Below are positions 1 through 4,005 of a stretch of 7,363 bases of DNA, piece by piece. A program made the translations under genes and the position numbers. This DNA comes from Haloferacaceae archaeon (GTDB lineage: Archaea; Halobacteriota; Halobacteria; Halobacteriales; Haloferacaceae): assembly GCA_018609965.1 (NCBI GenBank), contig JAHENP010000290.1:1-7363 (forward strand). The letters run 5' to 3'. How positions within the stretch are numbered: the first letter of the stretch is position 1; every line of letters starts with the position of its first letter. The notes beneath the pieces are model-generated. The model had not been told where the DNA came from and ran no database searches. It saw only the letters and a program-made list of their open reading frames with translations.

Positions 1-1
1 C

Positions 2-184
2 GAGCAGGCGGACGCCCACTACGCCGCGGTCGTCGTCTCGCCGGCGTTTGCGGGGGAGTCGATCGTCAACCGCCACCAGATGGTGTACGACGCCGTCGGC
101 GACGCGATGACGACGGAGGTCCACGCGCTGGAGATCACCACTTACACGCCCGACGAGTACGAAACCGAGGACACCGAGGAGTGA
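2..184 (+). CDS. BolA family protein, 3' end (partial)
   Basis: The last 60 codons of a gene that enters from the left edge, in frame from base 2 and ending at TGA 182-184. The visible protein carries the BolA core: a SPAFAGESIVNRHQMVYDAV segment with the hallmark 'F-x-G-x-S-x-V-x-RH-x-x-VY' pattern, then a short helix and the 'HALEITTYTP' strand, then an acidic tail of Asp, Glu and Thr. BolA proteins are usually 80-100 aa, so perhaps 20-30 N-terminal residues lie outside the window. In other organisms BolA proteins bind glutaredoxins and take part in iron-sulfur or iron homeostasis; the RH histidine is the conserved potential cluster ligand. The archaeal role is less clear. It converges with the MOSC gene, with only 24 bases between their stops. 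The family call rests on the motif alone. Confidence 0.88.
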   Translation, partial: EQADAHYAAVVVSPAFAGESIVNRHQMVYDAVGDAMTTEVHALEITTYTPDEYETEDTEE

Positions 185-208
185 CCGGTCGGACGGCGAA
201 GCTTTTGA

Positions 209-1123
209 TCACTGTTCTGCCGGCACCGACCCCTCGACGCAGAGCGGGTCGCCAACGCGGAGCGTCTCCCCTCGACTCGCCGCCGGCATCCGGGTGTTGA
301 GGGTGAGTTTGAACGCGCCGTCGAACCGCGGGCCCGCACTCCACTCCGGCAGTGTCGCCTCCCGTCGGTCGACGAACCGCTCGGTGAACCCCTCTGTCTC
401 GCGGCCGGTGTCGGGGTCACGCGCCGGGACGACACACCGGCGGCACGGCCCCACGCCGTCGAGTGTCGCCGCCCCGAGCGTGAACCGGACGTACTCCGAG
501 CGGTCGCCGTAGAGCCGATCCTCCCAGAACGTCGGGAGGTCGCCGTCGACGACGAGATTCGGGCGGAACCGCCGACGTGTCTCGTGTAGCGTGTGGCCGA
601 ACCACTCCGCGACCGTCGCCAGCGTCGCCCGCGAGACGAGCGTCGGCCCGCTGGCGACCGTGTCGTCCGGGTAGCTCGGCGCCGTCACCTCGGCGGTCAC
701 CGCGTAGCCGACGTAGTCGGCCACCCAGTCGGCGAGCGCGTCCGGGCCGCCGACGGGGGCGTCCCAGTCGGTCGTGTCGGTCTCGACTCCGTCGCCCGCC
801 GAGCCGTCGGCCGTGTCACCGACCGCCGCCGCGAGTCCCGGGACGGTGAACGTCGCCGGCGCCGGGACGGTGTCGGTCGGTGCGTCCGCGGCCGGCGGTG
901 GGGTCAGCCGGACGGTGCCGGCCGCCGGGTCGTAGTCGGCCGTCACGCGGTGGATCGCGCGTTCGTTCTTCCCGTTGACGTAGTCACCGTCGGCGTCCGT
1001 CAGCGCCACCACTCTGTCCGGGACGAGCCCGCCGTCCGGCCCGAGCGCGGCGGCGTCGAGAGAGAGCCCGTCGAGCGCCTTCACCGGGTAGACGCTGATC
1101 GTCGACAGTGTTGCGTCTGTCAC
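209..1123 (-). CDS. MOSC domain-containing protein (YcbX/mARC-like)
   Basis: A 304-aa protein if translation begins at GTG 1123-1121. The N-terminus ('TISVYPVKALDGLSLDAA', residues 6-25) matches the MOSC N-terminal beta-barrel that begins 'l.iYPVKSl.g'. The C-terminal half holds the MOSC domain: 'RRFRPNLVVDG' at about 184-194, then 'GVGPCRRCVVPARDPDTG' with Cys227 and Cys230, the site of the conserved MOSC cysteine. The YcbX and mARC branch is known to bind sulfurated molybdenum cofactor and to reduce N-hydroxylated bases or move sulfur; the substrate here cannot be read from sequence. Residues about 77-120 are an Ala/Thr/Asp-rich insertion. The frame stays open upstream to a GTG at 1204. I prefer 1123 because the homologous region starts there, and because the longer form would run through the TATA box of the divergent gene at 1214. 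A weak AT-containing stretch near 1148-1153 could be its promoter. Confidence 0.85.
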   Translation of the reverse strand: MTDATLSTISVYPVKALDGLSLDAAALGPDGGLVPDRVVALTDADGDYVNGKNERAIHRVTADYDPAAGTVRLTPPPAADAPTDTVPAPATFTVPGLAAAVGDTADGSAGDGVETDTTDWDAPVGGPDALADWVADYVGYAVTAEVTAPSYPDDTVASGPTLVSRATLATVAEWFGHTLHETRRRFRPNLVVDGDLPTFWEDRLYGDRSEYVRFTLGAATLDGVGPCRRCVVPARDPDTGRETEGFTERFVDRREATLPEWSAGPRFDGAFKLTLNTRMPAASRGETLRVGDPLCVEGSVPAEQ

Positions 1124-1184
1124 GGTCGGCGTTTGCGGTCGGCCGACAAGAGTCCCGCGGCTGTCCGGAGCGTGCCCACCGGAG

Positions 1185-1190
1185 TTATAT
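1185..1190 (+). promoter_or_regulatory. TATA-like element of the gene at 1214
   Basis: TTATAT lies 24-29 bases before the ATG at 1214 in an otherwise very GC-rich stretch, which is the spacing expected of a haloarchaeal leaderless promoter. No purine-rich ribosome binding site precedes the ATG. It supports 1214 as the true start over the much longer open frame that runs upstream through the MOSC gene on the other strand. Confidence 0.6.
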
Positions 1191-1213
1191 CTGTCCCGCC
1201 GCACCGACAGACG

Positions 1214-1795
1214 ATGGCGGTCGACAGACCGAGGCTGCCCGAGGCGTCGCTCGCAGGCTGGGAGGAGACGGAGACGACGGAGAGTCGACCGTTCGACGCC
1301 CGCGTGGTCTCAGTCCACGCCCACACGGCCGTCTACGACGACACACGACTCCGCGAGCAGATCGCGGACGCGACCGGCGTCGACGGCCAGTGGCGGTTCT
1401 TCGTCGCCGCCCGGCTTGCGTTGGAGCCCAGAACCGCGCCCTCCGGCCCGCTGACCCGGCTCGTCGCCGACCGCGCACACGCCGGCTTCGCCGACCGGCT
1501 CGCGGAACGCGGGTTGACCGACGTGCGCGAACGCGACACCACCACCCGACAGGTCGACGGCTGTGAGGCCCGCGTCGGCCGGTTCACGGCGGTGTACGAC
1601 GCCGGCCCGGTGTCGGTCCGCACGACCGCTCGGGTCGCGGTTCGCCCGGACGGCGACAGCTACCTGTTGGCCGGCGGCGCCTACCCGGCGACGGTACGGG
1701 ACGGCGACCCCGACACCGCCCGAGCGGTCGGCTCGTTGCTCGATTCGGATCGGTTCGACACGGAACAACGAGAACTGGTCGCCACAGTCGAGTGA
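1214..1795 (+). CDS. Conserved-looking haloarchaeal protein of unknown function (193 aa)
   Basis: I do not recognise a named family. The protein has 193 residues, no signal peptide, no long hydrophobic segment, and a soluble acidic composition. Visible segments: an N-terminal strand with 'ARVVSVHAHTAVYDD' (29-43); a helix then 'TGVDGQWRFFVAARLAL' (54-70); a 'GPLTRLVADRAHAGFADRLAERGL' helical region (78-101); and a beta-rich end 'VSVRTTARVAVRPDGDSYLLAGGAYP' (133-158). The alternation of strands and long helices suggests one compact alpha/beta domain. There is one cysteine (Cys117) and no obvious catalytic or metal motif. The high third-position GC, the clear TATA element at 1185-1190 and the ATG with leaderless spacing make it a real gene. 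It converges with trmI, and a 36-bp tandem duplication begins right at its stop codon. A function cannot be assigned from the sequence or the neighbours. Confidence 0.75.
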   Translation: MAVDRPRLPEASLAGWEETETTESRPFDARVVSVHAHTAVYDDTRLREQIADATGVDGQWRFFVAARLALEPRTAPSGPLTRLVADRAHAGFADRLAERGLTDVRERDTTTRQVDGCEARVGRFTAVYDAGPVSVRTTARVAVRPDGDSYLLAGGAYPATVRDGDPDTARAVGSLLDSDRFDTEQRELVATVE

Positions 1796-1847
1796 GCCAG
1801 CTCGAATCGAGTGAGTCGTCGAACCGAGTGAGCCAGTCCGAATCGAG
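1739..1847. repeat. Interrupted inverted repeat spanning a gene end
   Basis: Bases 1739-1759, the last part of the unknown gene, are complementary to two blocks downstream of its stop. Bases 1739-1749 pair perfectly with 1837-1847 (11 bp), and 1750-1759 pair perfectly with 1818-1827 (10 bp). The downstream arm is interrupted only by the 9 bases 1828-1836. A transcript of the + strand could therefore fold the gene's 3' end into a 21-bp stem with a 9-base bulge and a loop of about 58 bases. This may act as a 3' end or stability element, or may record a local inverted duplication. Confidence 0.55.
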
Positions 1848-1863
1848 TGAGTCGTCGAACGGA
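1792..1863. repeat. 36-bp tandem direct repeat, two copies
   Basis: Copy 1 is 1792-1827 and copy 2 is 1828-1863. They are identical at 33 of 36 positions; two differences follow 'gtgagccag' and one lies near the 3' end. Each copy holds two related GAGTGAG-type blocks. The repeat fills most of the 92-bp gap between the convergent unknown gene and trmI. Because 36 is a multiple of 3, the block stays open in several frames, reading as a Ser/Glu-rich 12-residue repeat on the + strand and an Asp/Ser/Leu one on the - strand. Neither is likely to be translated. Confidence 0.8.
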
Positions 1864-1887
1864 GCCGATCCGAACAACGGAGACGGC

Positions 1888-2640
1888 TCAGTCGCCGTCC
1901 GCGCGGCCGAAGGTGAGGTAGCCGGAGTGGCCGACGCCGGCGGTGTCCGGCCGGGTGCCGCGGTCCCCCACGTCGAGTTCGCGTTGGATCGTCTCCAGGG
2001 TCTCGACGCCGTCGAGTCCGGCCTCGCGGGCGGTCAGTGCCACCTCGCGGGCGTCCTCGACGAACGGGGAGTAGACGGCGAGGAACCCCCCGCGTCGGAG
2101 CAGCGCCGGCGCGCGCTCGACCACCGCCGGCGCGTCGGCGGTGTCGAGTGTGAGGAGATCGAACCCCGGCTCCCGCTCGGTGAGATCGTCGAGCGCGTCA
2201 GTCACGTCCCCGGTTCGCACGTCGACCGCGTCCGCGACGCCGCCGAGACGGGTGTTTTCGCGGGCCACGTCGGCGAACCCCGGGTCGGTCTCGTAGGTGA
2301 CGACCGTCGCGCCCAGCCGGGCGAGATACGAGGCGAGCACGCCCGTCCCGGTGCCGGCGTCCAACACCGTGTCGCCGGCCTGTGCGCCCGTCTCCCCGAC
2401 GATCAACCCCACGTCGCGAGGGAGCATCGGCGCGCCGGTGCGCTCGTAGTGGTCGAACAGATCCGGGCCGCGGAGCCGTCGCACGCGGAACGTCTCGTCG
2501 AGATGGGTGTCCAACGTGTCACCCGGCTCGGCGTCCTCGGGCACGGTGAGCACGCCCAGATCCGTCTGGAGTTCCGCGCCGCGCTCGCGGATGTACTCCC
2601 GGTCCGAGCCCGTGTGGACCAACAACAACGAGCGTGTCAC
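1888..2640 (-). CDS. trmI: tRNA (adenine-N1)-methyltransferase, TrmI type
   Basis: A 250-aa class I SAM-dependent methyltransferase. The N-terminal small beta domain (about 1-60) starts '[18 protein letters not shown]', as in TrmI enzymes. It is followed by '[22 protein letters not shown]' (69-90), SAM motif I '[19 protein letters not shown]' (92-110), acidic residue Glu117 after strand 2, 'GDVTD' (144-148), a motif IV region '[14 protein letters not shown]' (161-174), and a C-terminal '[17 protein letters not shown]' (230-246) like the TrmI 'RP...GHTGYL..AR' signature. Characterised archaeal members form m1A at positions 57 and 58 of the tRNA T loop. Motif IV usually reads like LDLPDPW; here it is LDTADAP, possibly a haloarchaeal variant. 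Translation starts at a GTG (2640-2638) that overlaps the NAC stop as GTGA, so the gene is probably co-transcribed and translationally coupled. Confidence 0.9.
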   Translation of the reverse strand: MTRSLLLVHTGSDREYIRERGAELQTDLGVLTVPEDAEPGDTLDTHLDETFRVRRLRGPDLFDHYERTGAPMLPRDVGLIVGETGAQAGDTVLDAGTGTGVLASYLARLGATVVTYETDPGFADVARENTRLGGVADAVDVRTGDVTDALDDLTEREPGFDLLTLDTADAPAVVERAPALLRRGGFLAVYSPFVEDAREVALTAREAGLDGVETLETIQRELDVGDRGTRPDTAGVGHSGYLTFGRADGD

Positions 2641-3032
2641 TCCAGCTCCGAGATGGCGGCCGCGAGGTCGCCGTCGACGGACGCCAGCGTCTCACGGGCC
2701 GTCGACGGTGGCACGCCCGCGCGCTCGGCGACCAACTCCACGTCGTCGTCCGGAATCCCGGTGTCCGCGTCCGCCTCTGCGGCGTCTGCGTCGCCGGCCG
2801 CCAGTTCCGCGTCGTCGCCGCCCGCGACCTGGTGGGTCTCCGGCGAGCCGACGATCTGGTAGGTCTCCTGCCCCTGGGCGTCCATCTTCGTCACCTGCGG
2901 GGCGTCGAAGACGAGTTCCTCGTCTTCCGTGACGATGACGACCGACTCGGCGTCAAGTTCGTCCATGTCGATCCCCATCTGCTTCATCATCTGTTCCATC
3001 TTCCGCGGGTCCATGCCGCCGCCTCCGAACAT
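2637..3032 (-). CDS. nac: Nascent polypeptide-associated complex protein (archaeal NAC)
   Basis: A 131-aa protein with archaeal NAC architecture. The N-terminus is Gly- and Met-rich ([20 protein letters not shown], 1-20). The NAC dimerisation strands follow (about 28-62, '[14 protein letters not shown]...TYQIVG'), then an acidic Ala/Asp/Glu linker (about 63-92) and a C-terminal UBA-like helical domain (about 93-131, '[22 protein letters not shown]...[10 protein letters not shown]'). Archaeal NAC homodimers bind ribosomes near the exit tunnel and contact emerging polypeptides; the protein acts in the cytoplasm. The long acidic linker is an expected halophilic adaptation. The ATG at 3032 follows a TATA-like CTTAAC at leaderless spacing. 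It is the first gene of a two-gene unit with trmI, and the four-base GTGA overlap links the synthesis of the two proteins. Confidence 0.93.
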   Translation of the reverse strand: MFGGGGMDPRKMEQMMKQMGIDMDELDAESVVIVTEDEELVFDAPQVTKMDAQGQETYQIVGSPETHQVAGGDDAELAAGDADAAEADADTGIPDDDVELVAERAGVPPSTARETLASVDGDLAAAISELE

Positions 3033-3056
3033 ACGTCGGTCGTCGGCTGGCGCGAG

Positions 3057-3062
3057 GTTAAG
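3057..3062 (-). promoter_or_regulatory. TATA-like element of NAC-trmI
   Basis: On the - strand CTTAAC lies 25-30 bases before the NAC ATG at 3032, the spacing expected of a leaderless haloarchaeal promoter. It is just outside the AT-rich island, so the island did not remove the promoter of this unit. Confidence 0.5.
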
Positions 3063-3110
3063 GGTGACGACGTACCGCGGGCAGAGAGTAGGAGAGATTA
3101 TTTAATCCAA

Positions 3111-3129
3111 TATACAATAAAATAATAAA
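3111..3129 (-). terminator. Possible T-rich transcription terminator
   Basis: Read on the - strand, the bases right after the stop codon at 3130 form a T-rich run with TTATT and TTTT blocks. Archaeal termination commonly uses oligo-U tracts. A small GATTA/TAATC inverted repeat follows at 3096-3107. The surrounding DNA is AT-rich anyway, so the evidence is weak. Confidence 0.35.
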
Positions 3130-3546
3130 TCAATAATTATAAACTGCGAATCCAAGGTCTTTGAAATCTATTTCCCACTTGTCTGGATTCCAAACCGCAC
3201 CACAGCTGTTGCATTTGAACTTTTTATCATCTATTGTCACATTTGCGACTTCTGAGTGAGAGTCGATGAGTATCTCGCTGAGTCTCTGAAACGAGCCTTC
3301 TTTTGAGTCTACCAAGTCAGCTGCTAGCTTCCCTGCGTCTGTTATATCCGATGCTTTTGATCCTATCTTTATCAACTTAGCGTTTTTTAGCGCGATGCAG
3401 ATTGAATAGAATTTTTTCAGGTGCGATGAATGAGAATGTAGTGCATCCCAACCGACGAACGGATCAACTCCACACTTTGGACATCTTCCAAAGTGCTCGT
3501 TCAGCTCTTTCCAAGCTTGCTTTGTTTCGGGGGCCCGCGGACCCAT
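3130..3546 (-). CDS. Unrecognised 138-aa protein with two CxxC pairs in the AT-rich island
   Basis: I do not recognise this protein. From ATG 3546 it has 138 residues: a CPKC pair at 22-25; a His-containing stretch (His37, His39, His42); a helical middle 'FYSICIALKNAKLIK' (46-60) followed by 'DITDAGKLAADLVDS' (67-81), which resembles the recognition helix and wing end of winged-helix proteins ('T..G...a'); and a CNSC pair at 112-115 followed by 'GAVWNPDKW'. The two Cys pairs could form one split zinc site. Codons are AT-rich (many AAA, ATT, TTT) and the protein is far more Lys-rich than its neighbours, which suggests transfer. The frame stays open to a TTG at 3663, but a TATA box at 3570-3576 with exact leaderless spacing favours 3546. 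A DNA- or nucleic-acid-binding role is an inference only. Confidence 0.65.
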   Translation of the reverse strand: MGPRAPETKQAWKELNEHFGRCPKCGVDPFVGWDALHSHSSHLKKFYSICIALKNAKLIKIGSKASDITDAGKLAADLVDSKEGSFQRLSEILIDSHSEVANVTIDDKKFKCNSCGAVWNPDKWEIDFKDLGFAVYNY

Positions 3547-3569
3547 ACTAGATGTGAGATGGACCAATG

Positions 3570-3576
3570 ATATAAA
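3570..3576 (-). promoter_or_regulatory. TATA box of the island ORF
   Basis: On the - strand TTTATAT lies 24-30 bases before the ATG at 3546. This is a textbook archaeal TATA element at leaderless spacing, and it is the main reason for choosing the 138-aa start over the upstream TTG. The AT-rich background raises the odds of a chance match. Confidence 0.55.
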
Positions 3577-3613
3577 CCTTATTTTTTCGTTAAACTGTTC
3601 TAAATAATTAAAA

Positions 3614-3695
3614 TGCGCGAGCGAAGAGCAAGTCAGTTGGGAGAGTATAGTTGTGCCGTTCAACTGGGGCTGGAGAGGAGCAAATCGCTCGCGTA
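3614..3695. ncRNA. Candidate structured RNA or inverted-repeat remnant A
   Basis: Bases 3616-3624 (CGCGAGCGA) are perfectly complementary to 3685-3693. On the + strand the stem extends by a G-U and a T-A pair (3615/3694 and 3614/3695) to 11 pairs closing an 82-base unit. Inside is a smaller hairpin, AGTTG (3649-3653) with CAACT (3661-3665); an alternative is CAGTTG 3634-3639 with CAACTG 3661-3666. The patch is 46 of 79 G/C at 3615-3693, against nearly pure AT on its right. On the - strand it is flanked by an AT-rich TATA-like stretch near 3721-3730 and followed by TTTTAATTATTT, a possible terminator. The G-U pair favours the + strand. It could equally be the terminal inverted repeats of a tiny element. 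Confidence 0.25.
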
Positions 3696-3759
3696 CAATT
3701 CAGATGCTTCGACATCCGTTTTATTTAAAAATACTAATTATGTTAATATATCATAATAA

Positions 3760-3789
3760 ATTATATCTGCTTAAGATTTAAGCTATAAT
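3760..3789. repeat. AT-rich imperfect palindrome
   Basis: GCTTAA (3769-3774) and TTAAGC (3778-3783) flank a 3-base centre. ATTATA (3760-3765) and TATAAT (3784-3789) extend the symmetry, with three unpaired bases on the left arm, giving 12 pairs in 30 bases. It may be an operator, a weak hairpin or the by-product of extreme AT content. Confidence 0.45.
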
Positions 3790-3813
3790 CTATATAATAA
3801 AATATTATCGGTT

Positions 3814-3865
3814 CTCAACCTCATTTGGAACGCACGGCTCGCGAGTCGATCCGTTCACTGTTGAG
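3814..3865. ncRNA. Candidate structured RNA B (nested hairpin)
   Basis: Three helices nest around one centre: CTCAAC 3814-3819 with GTTGAG 3860-3865; GAACG 3828-3832 with CGTTC 3852-3856; and CGGCT 3835-3839 with AGTCG 3844-3848, which includes one G-T pair and a CGCG loop. That is 16 pairs in 52 bases. The patch 3828-3860 is 21 of 33 G/C inside very AT-rich DNA. TATA-like sequence lies on both sides: TATATA near 3791-3796 would start a + transcript close to 3815-3822, and TTTATA on the - strand near 3887-3893 would start a - transcript near 3862. The T-rich 3881-3890 could end a + transcript. The G-U pair slightly favours +. No family recognised. Confidence 0.27.
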
Positions 3866-3879
3866 TCACTTACTCTATT

Positions 3880-3899
3880 GATATTTTATAAATAATATC
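3880..3899. repeat. AT palindrome GATATT...AATATC
   Basis: GATATT (3880-3885) and AATATC (3894-3899) are perfect inverted copies around 8 AT bases. It could be an operator or part of the end of candidate RNA B. It could also be chance in this AT-rich stretch. Confidence 0.35.
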
Positions 3900-3976
3900 T
3901 GTAAAAGTCAACCCAAACCCATAGCCTCAGCTAATCAGCCGCGGATAACAGAAGACCACACAAAGCCACAGGCGAC

Positions 3977-3983
3977 TTTTATA
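3977..3983 (+). promoter_or_regulatory. TATA box of the HD-domain gene
   Basis: TTTTATA preceded by CGAC lies 23-29 bases before the ATG at 4006. This is a strong haloarchaeal TATA element at leaderless spacing, with no Shine-Dalgarno sequence before the ATG. It lies at the right edge of the AT-rich island, and the gene starts at once with high-GC codons. Confidence 0.7.
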
Positions 3984-4005
3984 CTAAGCTGACGAAGTCC
4001 GCCCT

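Larger units (their letters stand above)
3090..3976. other. AT-rich island, probably acquired DNA
   Basis: Composition drops abruptly after about 3090 and recovers around 3940-3980. Bases 3721-3780 hold only 7 G/C of 60, and 3301-3360 within the ORF hold 27 of 60, against 42 of 60 at 4021-4080. The island sits between the divergent NAC and HD genes and leaves both TATA elements intact. It contains one AT-rich ORF (3130-3546), two relatively GC-rich patches with inverted repeats (3614-3695 and 3814-3865) and several AT palindromes. I found no recombinase, no tRNA and no convincing target duplication. CCGCGG occurs near both edges (3075-3080 and 3939-3944), but it is a 6-bp palindrome and may be chance. 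The island is consistent with a horizontally acquired segment or the eroded remnant of an element. Confidence 0.75.
3547..4005. other. 459-bp gap without a clear gene
   Basis: Between the starts of the island ORF and the HD gene I see no convincing coding region. It holds the TATA boxes of both flanking genes, two relatively GC-rich inverted-repeat patches (3614-3695 and 3814-3865) in very AT-rich DNA, and AT palindromes (3760-3789 and 3880-3899). Short open frames of 35 codons (-, 3608-3715) and 25 codons (+, 3704-3781) exist but lack support. Confidence 0.6.

Noticed and set aside
593..1213. Long + strand open frame upstream of and in frame with the gene at 1214
   Set aside because: It lies opposite the MOSC gene, is extremely Arg-rich, and is an artefact of high-GC antisense reading. 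The TATA box at 1185-1190 places the real start at 1214.
1792..2862. 356-codon + strand open frame starting at the 36-bp repeats
   Set aside because: It runs antisense to trmI and part of NAC, both of which have clear family motifs. The repeats only happen to be open in this frame.
3547..3663. 39-codon N-terminal extension of the island ORF from a TTG start
   Set aside because: It would pass through the TATA box at 3570-3576 and needs a rare start codon; the ATG at 3546 has ideal leaderless spacing.
3608..3715. 35-codon - strand open frame from ATG 3715 covering candidate RNA A
   Set aside because: It is short, with no family motif and only two Cys. The open frame is short enough to be chance. 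It remains an alternative explanation for the patch but is not supported enough to list as a gene.
3704..3781. 25-codon + strand open frame encoding a hydrophobic peptide
   Set aside because: AT-rich DNA gives such hydrophobic short frames by chance; there is no promoter or conservation evidence.
3075..3944. CCGCGG at both sides of the island as a target-site duplication
   Set aside because: A 6-bp GC palindrome is common in this genome, and the flanking bases do not extend the match.
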